Shown in pieces: positions 16,781 through 25,314 of a stretch of 64,000 nt of DNA. The stretch spans positions 62,001-126,000 of the forward strand of contig NZ_VJYI01000007.1 of assembly GCF_008065375.1 (NCBI RefSeq), in the 5' to 3' direction. Numbering within the stretch: position 1 is the first letter of the stretch; each line of letters begins with the position of its first letter. The translations under genes were made by a program, and so were the position numbers. The notes under the pieces were generated by a model, which saw only the letters and a list, made by a program, of their open reading frames with translations, was not told where the DNA came from and did not search any database. Source of the stretch: Nonomuraea sp. SYSU D8015 (GTDB lineage Bacteria; Actinomycetota; Actinomycetes; Streptosporangiales; Streptosporangiaceae).

Positions 16781-17344
16781 TTAGCGGTGTCGCCGGTACT
16801 GCAGTTCTAGGATCCCGTTGCTGGAGGCGGTGCTGGAGACCAGGTCGAGCTGGTAGGACTTGGGGACGACGTCGAACAGCCGGGTGCCCTCGCCCGCAAC
16901 GTAGGGGAACATGCTCAGCCGGAGCTCGTCGATCAGGTCGAGCCGCATGAGCGACCGCCAGAGGCTGACGCCGCCCCAGACCACGATGTGGCCGTCGCCG
17001 CCCAGCCTGAGCTTGTCGATCTCTTCTGCCGTGTCACCAGCGGCGATAGTGGTGTTGGCCCAGTCGGCCGTCTTCAGGGTCCGGGAGAAGACGACCTTGC
17101 GCCCGGCGTTCAGGATGTCGGCGAACGGGTGGTCGGTGGAGGTGGTCATGGCCCCGGCGATGCCTTCGTAGGCGGTGCGGCCCATGATGTGCGCGTAGGC
17201 GCTCTGGAGAAAGTCGAGGTGTGCCGGGTCGTCGGGCTGACGGTTTTCGGGCAGGTCGAAGCAGAACTTCCAGAACTCGGTGCCCTCGTCGGCGAGAAGG
17301 CCGTCGAGGGAGTAGTTGAACACTGTCGCTATCAGCTTCCGCAT
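16781..17344 (-). CDS. Dihydrofolate reductase-like (RibD C-terminal domain) protein
   Basis: The 187-residue protein shows KLIATVFNYSLDGLLADE at the start, AYAHIMGRTAYEGIAG, GRKVVFSRTLKTADWANT, and GDGHIVVWGGVSLWRSLMRLDLIDEL, the sequence of landmarks of DHFR-family reductases common in actinobacteria. These bind NADPH; the natural substrate is generally unknown and is often not folate. The ATG at 17344 with GGAG 7 nt upstream is preferred over a TTG two codons earlier. It lies just downstream of the broken molybdoenzyme operon but is transcribed independently as far as can be seen. Confidence 0.88.
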   Translation of the reverse strand: MRKLIATVFNYSLDGLLADEGTEFWKFCFDLPENRQPDDPAHLDFLQSAYAHIMGRTAYEGIAGAMTTSTDHPFADILNAGRKVVFSRTLKTADWANTTIAAGDTAEEIDKLRLGGDGHIVVWGGVSLWRSLMRLDLIDELRLSMFPYVAGEGTRLFDVVPKSYQLDLVSSTASSNGILELQYRRHR

Positions 17345-17633
17345 GATCAAACTCCGTGGTCTCGGGTCGTCTGGGGACCGTGCTTGCTAGAGGAACGTGC
17401 GTTGTCCCGGGCCGCAGCGCTCGCGTGGCCGCGGCGTCTGTGGCCTGTCTCCAGTGCTTTAGACACCAATGGCGCCCGGAAGTCATCGGTGCCCGGTCAA
17501 CTGACTGGTTGCCCGGTAAGGTACCGGGGCGTCTACTCGCGCCGCTGTCGATCGCGGCGGTGCCGCACATGCGCTGGGCCGCAGGTCGGCTGAGTGCTGG
17601 GGGTGCAGCAGGACGTGTCGGTCTCGATTTCGA

Positions 17634-17806
17634 GGCTCCTTCCACGCAGCCTCCGGAGACGCTGCCGACCGCTGTGCCGTCGGTGTTGATGGCGAGTGCG
17701 GTGCCGGGCGGCAGGGATGCGCTGCGCTGATGTGGACGACGGTGGCGAGGGCGAAGGGGCGGCCCTGGCGGCACCAGGTGTGCAGCGTGTCTGCGATGTT
17801 CAGCAT
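17634..17806 (-). pseudogene. XdhC/CoxF-like molybdoenzyme maturation gene, N-terminal remnant
   Basis: The first 28 codons read MLNIADTLHTWCRQGRPFAL then ATVVHISA, a typical XdhC start. The conserved continuation SLPPGTALAINTDGTAVGSV then SGGCVEG appears only after a frame change at about 17722, so bases have been lost between the two. After SGGCVEGA (17634-17651) homology stops, although the frame remains open to about 17530. XdhC proteins carry molybdenum cofactor to xanthine and aldehyde dehydrogenases. Its place after the molybdopterin subunit fits a pao/yag-type operon, now inactivated. Confidence 0.75.
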
Positions 17807-17868
17807 GGCCGGCTCTCCCCGTGAGACGGCGTGGGACGACGGGGTGGGATGAGGGTGTGAGCGGGTGC

Positions 17869-18335
17869 TCAGAGCAGGGCCTCGGCGGTGATGGGCAGTT
17901 CGCGGACGCGGCGGCCGGTGGCGTGGAAGACGGCGTTGGCGATGGCGGGCGCCACGCCGATCTGCACGAGCTCTCCCAGGCCCTTGACGCCGATGGGGTC
18001 GGCCTCGCGGTCGTCGCCGTCGAGGTAGATCGCGCGCAGGTCGGGGACGTCGGCGTTGACGGGGACGAGGTAGTCGGCGAGGTTGGCGTTGACGATGCGG
18101 CCGTCGCGGTGGTCAGTGACCGTGTGCTCCAGCAGGGCCTGGCTGATACCGCCGACCATGCCGCCCAGGGCTTGGCTGTCGGCGAGTTTGGGGCTGATGA
18201 TGCGGCCCGCGTCGTAGACGCCGAGCATCCGCCGCACTCGGACGAGCCCGAGGCGGGCGTCGACGGCGACCTCGGCGAACGTCGCGCCGTAGGCGTACAG
18301 GGAGAACCGTTCCGGCCCTGTGGGCCGGGTGAAGG
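17869..18335 (-). pseudogene. C-terminal part of molybdopterin-binding aldehyde/xanthine dehydrogenase subunit
   Basis: This frame encodes the last roughly 155 residues of a xanthine-dehydrogenase-family large subunit: FSLYAYGATFAEVAVDARLG, then MLGVYDAGRIISPKLADSQA and IGVKGLGELVQIGVAPAIANA. The GxKGxGE stretch carries the catalytic glutamate of the family. The N-terminal three quarters of the same protein lie on the opposite strand at 19259-21004, facing away. The break at about 18340 coincides with one end of the inverted segment. The stop is at 17869, and the xdhC remnant follows 62 bp downstream. Confidence 0.82.
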
Positions 18336-18341
18336 ATCCGA

Positions 18342-19262
18342 GTGCGCGGCCGGTACATCGCCGGCGGCACCACCCTGGTCGACCTGATGCGCGAGACCGT
18401 CGAACGCCCTGAGACGCTGGTCGACATCAGCGCGCTGCCGCTGCGCGAGGTCACCGTCACCGAGCGCGGGGGCCTGCGCATCGGTGCGCTGGTGCGGATG
18501 GCCGAGGCCGCCGCCCACCCCAAGGTGCGCACCCTCTACCCGGTCGTCTCCCAGGCGCTGGAACTGAGCGCGTCGGCCCAGTTGCGCAACATGGCCACCA
18601 TCGGCGGCAACATCATGCAGCGCACCCGGTGCGCGTACTTCCGCGACGTGACGGCCGCCTGCAACAAGCGAGAGCCTGGCTCCGGGTGCGCCGCGTTGGA
18701 GGGCTTCAACCGCACCCACGCGATCGTGGGCACCTCCCGCCAGTGCGTGGCCACGCACCCCTCCGACGTCGCCGTGGCCTTCGCGGCGCTGGAGGCGAGG
18801 GTGCACCTGCTGGGCCCGGACGGGGAGCGCGGCGTCGCCTTCGCGGACTTCCTCCTCAAGCCGGGCAGCACCCCGAACCGTGACCAGTCCCTGCGGCAGG
18901 GCGAGTTGATCACGTCGGTGGAGATCCCCGCCCATCCGCGTCCGCTGAAGTCGGGCTACCTCAAGGTACGCGACCGGCAGTCGTATGAGTTCCCTCTCAC
19001 CTCCGCAGCCGTCGCCCTGCATGTTCGCGGCGGTGTGATCCACGAGGCGAAGGTCGCCGCCGGAGGGGTCGGCACGGTGCCGTGGAAGCTGCCCGCGGTA
19101 GAGCGGCACCTCATCGGCGAACGCTCCTCTCAAGCGCTGTGGACACAGGCCGCGGAACGAGCGGCGCACGGAGCCCGCCCCCTGGCGCACAACCGCTTCA
19201 AGATCGAGCTCCTCAAACGCACCGTCGAACGCCAGCTGCGCATCGTAGGAGGTACCCCGTGA
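18342..19262 (+). pseudogene. FAD-binding subunit of PaoABC-type aldehyde oxidoreductase, 5' end lost to inversion
   Basis: The open frame encodes RGRYIAGGTTLVDLMRE and then a complete remainder of a PaoB/YagS-like FAD subunit, including RNMATIGGNIMQRTRCAYFR and the cysteine cluster CAYFRDVTAACNKREPGSGC. That cluster is the extra [4Fe-4S] site of PaoB-type subunits. The expected first 20-35 residues are missing; their coding sequence (MYPFDFVKVSDTQGALAA) sits in the other orientation at 21005-21060. Its stop overlaps the next start (GTGA) and an AGGAGG site precedes that start. A product might still be made from the GTG at 18342 but would lack part of the FAD domain. Confidence 0.82.
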
Positions 19263-21012
19263 GTCCGCAGCCGCAGGCAGCCGTCGGGGCGCCGCTCTCC
19301 CGGGTGGACGGCCGTCTGAAGGTCACCGGCAAGGCGCTGTACGCCCTCGACCACACCGTCGACCACGACATCGAGGGAACCGTGCACGCCGTCGTCGTCG
19401 ACAGCAGCATCGGCCGAGGCCGCATCACCGGCATCGACAGCCGCGCCGCCCTCGCCCAGCCCGGCGTCCTGAAGGTGATCAGCCACCTCAACGCTCCCAC
19501 GCTGCCCTACCAGCGCAACCCACTGCCACTCAACCGCCGGGCGAGCGACTACACGTCTTCCAGGACGACAAGGTGCGCTTCCACGGGCAGCCGGTCGCCG
19601 TCGTGGTCGCCACCACGCTGGAGGCCGCCCAGCACGCCGCCAGTCTGGTGACGGCGGCCTACGACGCCGAGCAGCCGACGACCGACATGGCCGACATGGC
19701 CGACGCGCCGGCCGGCGAGCCCCAGACCTACGCACGGGGCGACGCGGACCAGGCGCTGGACTCGGCCGCCGTACGCATGGAGATGACCTACCGGCTCGCC
19801 CGCAACCAGCACAACGCGCTGGAGCCGCACGCCACCATCGCCCGCTGGGACGGCGACAAGCTCACCGTCTGGGACAAGACCCAGTGGGTGTTCGGCACGC
19901 AGATGGAACTCGCCACGGTGTTCGGTATGGCACCGGAGTCGGTGCGCGTCATCTCGCCGTTCGTCGGCGGCGGCTTCGGCAGCGCCCTGCGGACCTGGCC
20001 GCACGTCGTCATCGCGGCGCTCGCCGCCCGCGAGACGAAGCGCCCGGTCAAACTCGCCCTGACCCGCAGGCAGCTGTACTTCGGGACGGGCTTTCGGCCC
20101 GCCTACCAGTACGCGGTACGCCTGGGCAGCGACCGGCGCGGGCGGCTGACCGCGATGGTTCACGACGTGCGCGCCGAGACGTCGCGCTACGAGACGTTCA
20201 TGGAGTCCGTCCTCGTCCCGGGGCAGATGCTGTACAGCATGCCCAACGTCCGCCAGGCATACCGGACGGTGCCACTGGACGTGAACACCCCGCTGTACAT
20301 GCGCGGCCCCGGATACACCACCGCCTCCTACGTCATCGAGTCGGCGATGGACGAGCTCGCCCACCACCTGGGCATCGACCCCATCGAGCTGCGGCTGCGC
20401 AACGAGCCCGACGCCGACGAGTCCAGCGGGCTGCCGTTCTCCACCCGCAAGCTGCGCGAATGCTACGCCGTCGGCGCCCGGGAGTTCGGCTGGCACCGGC
20501 GCAACCCCCAACCGCGCTCCACCCGAGACGGCGACTGGCTGATCGGCACCGGCATGGCCGCCGGCGTCTACGACACCGCCCGCAACGACGCCCAGGCGTC
20601 GGTCAGGCTCGACGCCGACGGCACCGCGCTGGTCCAGTCCGCGGCCGGCGACATGGGCCCGGGCACCTACACCTCCCAGACCCAGCTCGCCGCCGACGCC
20701 CTCGGCCTGACGATGCGCAACGTGACGTTCCGCCTCGGCGACTCCCTCATGCCACCTGCCCCGCCGCACGGCGGCTCCTGGACCATGGCCAGCGTCGGAT
20801 CGGCCGTCCGGGACGGCTGCGACAAGCTGCGGCAGCAAGCCATCGAACTCGCCGTCGCCGACGAGAAATCACCGCTGCACGGCGCCGACCCGGCCGACGT
20901 CGTCGTCAGCGCCGGCCGACTGCACGTCAACGGCGACCCGGCACGCGGCGAGACCTGCCAGCAACTCCTGACCCGCAACGAACGCCCCACCTCCAACGCC
21001 CCGGCCGGCCGC
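18346..21012. other. Inverted 2.7-kb segment within the molybdoenzyme operon
   Basis: Everything between about 18340 and 21010 runs opposite to the genes on either side. Turning this block around restores one minus-strand operon in the canonical order: 2Fe-2S subunit, FAD subunit, molybdopterin subunit, XdhC. The block ends at an 8-bp inverted repeat, GCGGCCGG (18346-18353) and CCGGCCGC (21005-21012). Both junctions fall inside genes, splitting the FAD subunit after residue 18 or so and the molybdopterin subunit about 155 residues before its end. A few codons of the FAD gene appear to be lost at the junction. A GAGTGC hexamer also occurs beside each end. Confidence 0.85.
19259..21004 (+). pseudogene. 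Molybdopterin-binding subunit (PaoC-like), frameshifted and lacking its C-terminus
   Basis: From GTG 19259, coupled by GTGA overlap to the FAD gene, the frame reads LSRVDGRLKVTGKALYALDH, typical of PaoC/YagR. At about 19534 one C is missing: the sense passes from PYQRNPLPLN into another frame as PPGERLHVFQDDKVRFHGQP. That frame then runs through the conserved SPFVGGGFGSALRTWPHVV and GDMGPGTYTSQTQ motifs to about 21004. There it meets antisense FAD-subunit sequence at the inversion end. The catalytic-Glu region is stranded at 17869-18335. With a frameshift, a lost C-terminus and a broken partner, the enzyme cannot be made from this copy. Confidence 0.85.
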
Positions 21013-21060
21013 GAGTGCACCTTGGGTGTCGGAGACTTTGACGAAGTCGAAGGGATACAT
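21005..21060 (-). pseudogene. 5' fragment of the FAD-binding subunit
   Basis: ATG at 21060, 12 bp after the 2Fe-2S gene stop, begins MYPFDFVKVSDTQGALAAG, the standard N-terminus of a PaoB/YagS-type FAD subunit. After residue 18 or so the frame enters antisense molybdopterin-subunit sequence and no longer matches. The remainder of the gene is at 18342-19262 on the other strand. Confidence 0.8.
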
Positions 21061-21072
21061 GGGGGCCCGGCC

Positions 21073-21522
21073 TCATTTCCCGTGGACGGTCTGCTCGACC
21101 GCGCGCACGATCTTCACGTAGCAGCCGCAGCGGCAGATGTTGCCGCTCATCCACTCGCGGATCTCCTCGGCGGAGCCGGTGTGCCCTTCCTCGATGCAGC
21201 CGATGCCGGACATGATCTGCCCAGGCGTGCAGAACCCGCACTGGAAGGCGTCCTGCTCGACGAACGCCCGCTGCAGCGGATGCAGTTCACCGTCCTCGCC
21301 ACCTGGGGCGAGCCCCTCGATGGTGGTGACCTCGGCGCCCTCCAGGCGCCCTGCCAGCGTCAGGCAGGAGTTGACCCGCCGCCCGTCGACCAGGACGGTG
21401 CAGGCCCCGCAGGCACCGGCGTTGCAGCCCTTCTTGGTGCCGGTCAGGCCGAACTGTTCGCGCAGCAGGTCCAGCAGCGAGGTCCGGTTGTCGATCGAGG
21501 CGGTGCACCGCTCGCCGTTCAC
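21073..21522 (-). CDS. 2Fe-2S subunit of PaoABC-type aldehyde oxidoreductase (orphaned)
   Basis: The 149-residue product has both cluster-binding regions of the family: KGCNAGACGACTVLVDGRRVNSC and FQCGFCTPGQI with NICRCGCY. The start is unclear. GTG 21522 opens at the second residue of the conserved VNGE, trimming the N-terminus slightly. Upstream, an ATG at 21662 begins a proline-rich leader (STELPESYDPPPEGPAPAPT) that runs into a stop in another frame just before VSLTVNGE, which suggests a 5' frameshift. The subunit itself could fold, but its partner genes are disrupted by the inversion that begins 13 bp beyond its stop. Confidence 0.75.
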   Translation of the reverse strand: MNGERCTASIDNRTSLLDLLREQFGLTGTKKGCNAGACGACTVLVDGRRVNSCLTLAGRLEGAEVTTIEGLAPGGEDGELHPLQRAFVEQDAFQCGFCTPGQIMSGIGCIEEGHTGSAEEIREWMSGNICRCGCYVKIVRAVEQTVHGK

Positions 21523-21662
21523 GGTCAGCGAGACGCGACCGCTGGCGGCGCTACGGCGGTGCCCCCGACGTCGATCGTCGTGGCGATGAACGTGTGGCGC
21601 GTTGGCGCCGGCGCGGGCCCTTCAGGGGGAGGGTCGTATGACTCGGGAAGTTCGGTGGACAT

Positions 21663-22014
21663 GCCCACTCTCTTCGTTCGGTTTGGCGGAAGGTCGGTGG
21701 ACTGACTCGTCGGCGTGCTCGCAGCGCCACCGGTTTGGAGATGGGGTCAGAGTGCGGCGGAGCGAAAACGTACGCTGAGCCCGTTCCTCAGGGTCTGAGC
21801 CGTGTGCGTGCCGGCACGGCCGTCGCGTTGTCGAGGTTGGCAGGCAGGTCCTCGTATCCGAGGAGGTGGAGCACGTTGTCGAAGGCGCCCGCGGTGTCCG
21901 GGTCGCATCTGGACCAGCGACGCTGTTTCCGGCGGGAGGTCCGCCGGTCACCAGATGGCGCCCGCCTTGGCGTAGGGCGTCGGATCGGCGCTGGGCGAGA
22001 GGGCGACGGCGATG
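21663..22014. other. Spacer without a recognisable gene
   Basis: On the minus strand one short frame ends in FDNVLHLLGYEDLPANLDNA (about 21800-21880), which looks protein-like but matches no family I can name and has no start or upstream domain. It may be another gene tail. I see no RNA gene, repeat or convincing promoter in the rest. Confidence 0.4.
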
Positions 22015-22740
22015 TCATACAAGCCCGTCTTTTGCCTGCCCGATCCCCGTGGCGAACGCGGTAGCCGCGTAGCCCGCCAACAGGTCCGCCACCTCTTTGG
22101 GGCGGCTGAGCGCGACGCAGTGGCCGCCCGCGATCTCGTCGGGGACGATACCCAGGCGGTCGAGCACCAGCCGGCGAAAGAAGTCGGGTGGGAAGAAGCG
22201 GTCCTCGCTGCAGAGCACGAACCTCGTCGGCACATTCGGCCACGCATCCAACGGCCACGGAGCGGCCGATGCGGCCGTGGACGGATGGTCACGCTCCTTG
22301 CTCAGCGCCTCCTCGGCCAGCTCCCGGGGTACATCGTGGTAGAAGCTCACGAATGGATCCGCGCTGCCGGTCAAACCGCCATCCCGCTTGGCCTGCTCCT
22401 CCACCGCGCTCTGGTAGCCGGTGTTGGCCCACCACTCATCCGGCGACTCACCCGGCAGCGGGATCATGCCGGCCACCAGGACCAGCACATCGACGGGCAG
22501 CCGATCGGCGACCAACGGGGCGGTGAACGCACCGAACGAGTGACCCACGACGACCAGGTCCTGCTTGTCACCGACGGCCTCGACCACGGCGTCGGCGTAG
22601 TCCGCCAGGGTCTTCGACTCGTCATCACCCGGAAGGTCGGGAGCCACCACGTCGTGCCCACGCGCTCGTAGCTCGGCCTCCACCAGGTGCCAGGACCAGC
22701 CGACGTCTCCCCCGCCGTGGATCAACACGAAGGTGCTCAT
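22015..22740 (-). CDS. Alpha/beta hydrolase
   Basis: This 241-residue alpha/beta-hydrolase-fold protein begins MSTFVLIHGGGDVGWSWHLV and has the nucleophile elbow GHSFG (VVVGHSFGAFTAPLVADRLP), a late acidic residue in LCSEDRFFPPDF and a histidine in GGHCVALSRPKEVADLL. This is the layout of small actinobacterial esterase/MhpC-like hydrolases, often of the EstC/salicylate-esterase type. Its ATG overlaps the stop of the upstream DUF899 remnant (ATGA). The substrate is unknown. Confidence 0.88.
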   Translation of the reverse strand: MSTFVLIHGGGDVGWSWHLVEAELRARGHDVVAPDLPGDDESKTLADYADAVVEAVGDKQDLVVVGHSFGAFTAPLVADRLPVDVLVLVAGMIPLPGESPDEWWANTGYQSAVEEQAKRDGGLTGSADPFVSFYHDVPRELAEEALSKERDHPSTAASAAPWPLDAWPNVPTRFVLCSEDRFFPPDFFRRLVLDRLGIVPDEIAGGHCVALSRPKEVADLLAGYAATAFATGIGQAKDGLV

Positions 22741-23085
22741 GTCGCACTGCTCGACGTACTGGCCGGCTCTTGTCCGTACTCGTCGTGCCGTCGCCACCAC
22801 CATCCGCTGGCCGGCAGCCAACTGCGTCCGGGCGGCTCCTCCCAGGGCTCTTGGCGGCCTAGCGGCGTCAGGTCGAGGTAGTTGAACGTGCCGTTGAGCA
22901 GGTCGGTACCCCGGGCGTAGGTGGAATAGGTGTGGAAGACGTCTGTGCCGTCGCGGAGGAAGACACTGACGCCGGGGCCTTCGCCGGTGGCGTCGTCGCC
23001 CGTGGCCGACAGCTCGGCCTTGTCGCGGTAGTTGTACTCGACCGGGGCCACCGACTCGTCGAGCGTGACGTGGAAGTCGTCGACG
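22737..23085 (-). pseudogene. DUF899 C-terminal remnant fused behind a truncated regulator
   Basis: The frame reads DFHVTLDESVAPVEYNYRDK, GVSVFLRDGTDVFHTYSTYA, GTFNYLDLTPLGRQEPWEEP and RHDEYG, which is the complete C-terminal half of a DUF899 protein. The N-terminal thioredoxin-like half is missing. Upstream, the same frame reads RYVDSGGDALTG, which is the natural continuation of the AraC-type gene at 23102 after a one-base loss. The two gene pieces are thus joined at about 23090-23110. It ends in a TGA overlapping the hydrolase start. Confidence 0.8.
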
Positions 23086-23101
23086 GCAACCTCGTCACCA
23101 G

Positions 23102-23902
23102 TCAGGGCGTCTCCGCCGGAATCGACGTAGCGGGCGGCACACCGAGTTCAGCGGTGAACCGCCGCTGCAGGTGACGCGGGCTCAACCCGGCACGCTCCGC
23201 CAGCTCCAGCAGGCCGTGCCGAGCGCCCGGATCCGCATGGATCGCCTCCACCACCACACGCATCCGGTCGCTGGACGGCTGCGTGGACCACAACGGCACG
23301 CTGAACTGCGACTGGCTGCCCGGGCGGCGCAGGAACAGCACCATCTCGCGGGCCACGTCATGTGCGATGTGCCGCCCGAGATCGTCCTCGACCAGCGCGA
23401 GCGCGAGATCCATCCCCGCGGTTACCCCCGCTGAGGTCCACACGTGACCGTCCCGGATGAAGATCGGATCGCAGTCCACGGTCACCTCGGGATGCTCCCG
23501 GACGAGCTGATCTTCCCTGCGCCAGTGCGTGGTGACCCGGCGGCCGTCCAGCAGGCCGGCCGCGGCGAGCAGGAACACGCCACTGCAGACAGAGGCCACG
23601 CGCCGCGCGGATGCCCCGGCGGCGGCGATCCACCGGATCAGAGCGCTGTCCTGCCGGGCCCTGTTCACACCGTTGCCACCCACAACGATCAGCGTGTCGA
23701 TGCCGCGCGGATCAAGGTCGTCGACATCGTGCCCAGCGTGGACGCACAGGCCACTCTCAGACCGCACCGGCCCGGCTCCGGACGCCACGATCTGGCACAG
23801 GTATTCACCCGGATGGCTGAACACCTCGTACGGGCCGACGAGGTCCAGCGACTGGAAGCCCTCGAAGATGACGAAGGCGACACGTGGTCTGGGGGTCTTC
23901 AC
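23102..23902 (-). CDS. GlxA-type AraC-family regulator, C-terminally truncated
   Basis: The N-terminal DJ-1/PfpI domain is intact (VAFVIFEGFQSLDLVGPYEV; GGNGVNRARQDSALIRWI; SVCSGVFLLAAAGLL with the nucleophile-elbow cysteine). The AraC DNA-binding domain is present only as its first half (GLLELAERAGLSPRHLQRRF); the second helix-turn-helix is missing. After LGVPPA one base seems lost: the expected RYV continues in another frame and runs into DUF899 sequence, while this frame stops at 23102. It probably cannot bind DNA normally. GTG 23902 matches the family start; ATG 23965 would add 21 residues. Confidence 0.8.
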   Translation of the reverse strand: MKTPRPRVAFVIFEGFQSLDLVGPYEVFSHPGEYLCQIVASGAGPVRSESGLCVHAGHDVDDLDPRGIDTLIVVGGNGVNRARQDSALIRWIAAAGASARRVASVCSGVFLLAAAGLLDGRRVTTHWRREDQLVREHPEVTVDCDPIFIRDGHVWTSAGVTAGMDLALALVEDDLGRHIAHDVAREMVLFLRRPGSQSQFSVPLWSTQPSSDRMRVVVEAIHADPGARHGLLELAERAGLSPRHLQRRFTAELGVPPATSIPAETP

Positions 23903-24335
23903 TTCTTGAGCGTCGTTGACGCCCGGCGATGGCGTCAACGCCACATACCCCACATATCGCGCCATGCCGCGCGGCGGCGGGCCACGAGGCCCGCCAAAGG
24001 CGGGCACACCGATCCAGCCACCTGGCGTGACCTGATCTGGCTCGCCGTCCCGAGCACGCCGGGGCCTCCGCGTCCAGGTCCGCGACCTGGTCATCCGGCT
24101 GATCGAGGCCCGTCAACGGCAACCGGGTGATCCGGACATCCTGCTCGCTCGTCTTCGACGCCGCCCGCTGTCCGCCGCAGCGTCCTGGGGCACGGGGTTG
24201 ACCAGCGGGCCCTCACCGCGTTCGATCCCGGAGTCGTAAGCTGCGGAGGACGGCGTTGCTGTGCCGGATGGTCCCGGCAACGCGAGGTCATGGTGATGTC
24301 ATCCGGTGCCGGCTCCCCCAGCCTGCACGACCATG
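23903..24335. other. Non-coding stretch between truncated regulator and LysR gene
   Basis: Open frames on both strands here have no family-like sequence, no ribosome-binding sites and low-complexity Arg/Pro/Ala composition, so I read none as a gene. The part near 23903-23965 may hold the regulator promoter. I see no hairpin or repeat I would trust. Confidence 0.4.
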
Positions 24336-25229
24336 TCACATCTGGTCGGCCAGCTCGTTGGCGGCTTCGACGGCGATGTCGATGGCTCGGGTCGCGAGTG
24401 GCGATTGGGTGCGTCCGGCCGGCCAGTACAGGTACCACGTGGAGGCGGGCGATGGCCGCAGGCGGTGGATGCTGAGCCGGTCGTCGGACCAGGCATCGGA
24501 TCCGTGGAGGGTGAGCCATGGCAGCACCGCCGAGCCTATGCCCGCCCGCACCATCGACACGATGGTTTCGTGGCCGGTGGTTCGAAACACGATCCGTGGC
24601 CGCGCGCCGGCGTGGGCGAGCGCCCGCTCCAGCCATTTCTGGTGATAGGTCGGAGGCCAGGCGACCATGGGAACATCGTCGAGCAGCTTCACCTGCACTG
24701 GGCCATCGGGGAATGCTCCGGCGCCGGCCACCAGGAGGTATGGCTCGTCGAGCAGTTCGACGTGTTCGACGTCGCCTTCGATCCGGCCGTAGTGGAACAA
24801 CAGGTCAAGCTCTCCGATCTGCGGATCCTCCGGTTCCACCTCGGACAGCCTGATGTCGCAGCCGGGATGCTCATCCAGCAGCCGGTGCACGACGGCCGGC
24901 AGGATCAGCCTGGTCGCGCCCTGGAAGGTGCCGATGTCGATCCGGCCGTTACCCGCCCTGAAGCGATCGACGGCGTCGGCCAGCGCCTCCGCCTTGGTGA
25001 GCAGATCGCGCCCGTGGGCCAAGACCACCTCGCCGAGGGGAGTGATCCGTACCGGCCTAGGACCTCCGGGCCGGTCGAAGACGGCGCCACCGACGGCCTT
25101 CTCCAGCGCGGCGATCTGCTGGCTCACCGACGACTGGGTGTAGCCGAGCCGGCCCGCCGCTCGCCCGAACGTTCCTTCCTCGGCGATCGCGGCCATGGTC
25201 CTCAGGTGGCGCAGCTCAACGTCAGCCAT
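24336..25229 (-). CDS. LysR-family transcriptional regulator
   Basis: The 297-residue LysR regulator has the winged HTH at about residues 5-65 (LRHLRTMAAIAEEGTFGRAA and LGYTQSSVSQQIAALEKAV) and a periplasmic-binding-protein-like effector domain from about residue 95 (GRIDIGTFQGATRLILPAVV). It is divergent from an MFS transporter gene with an 85-bp spacer that contains a dyad. By the usual LysR arrangement it should control that transporter and itself; the effector is unknown. Confidence 0.92.
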   Translation of the reverse strand: MADVELRHLRTMAAIAEEGTFGRAAGRLGYTQSSVSQQIAALEKAVGGAVFDRPGGPRPVRITPLGEVVLAHGRDLLTKAEALADAVDRFRAGNGRIDIGTFQGATRLILPAVVHRLLDEHPGCDIRLSEVEPEDPQIGELDLLFHYGRIEGDVEHVELLDEPYLLVAGAGAFPDGPVQVKLLDDVPMVAWPPTYHQKWLERALAHAGARPRIVFRTTGHETIVSMVRAGIGSAVLPWLTLHGSDAWSDDRLSIHRLRPSPASTWYLYWPAGRTQSPLATRAIDIAVEAANELADQM

Positions 25230-25249
25230 AACGCCATATCATAGCCAAT

Positions 25250-25278
25250 AGCGATCGACTCGATCGGATGTAATCGCT
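25250..25278. promoter_or_regulatory. Dyad in the LysR-MFS intergenic region
   Basis: AGCGAT (25250-25255) and ATCGCT (25273-25278) form an inverted repeat with a 17-bp spacer that itself contains CGATCG-like palindromes. It lies between the divergent starts, where LysR proteins bind. The local AT content is higher than its surroundings. Assignment to the LysR protein is inference. Confidence 0.4.
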
Positions 25279-25314
25279 TTTCTTGATGTACACGGCGATT
25301 CTAGGGTCGTTGAC

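Noticed and set aside
17034-19190. 718-codon minus-strand frame across the DHFR and molybdoenzyme region
   Set aside because: Only short stretches match real proteins (an xdhC piece and a DHFR shadow); the rest is out of frame with the true genes.
25250-25278. LysR-site dyad as a finding
   Set aside because: Kept as a low-confidence feature only; 6+6 bp with a 17-bp spacer can occur by chance in such a spacer.
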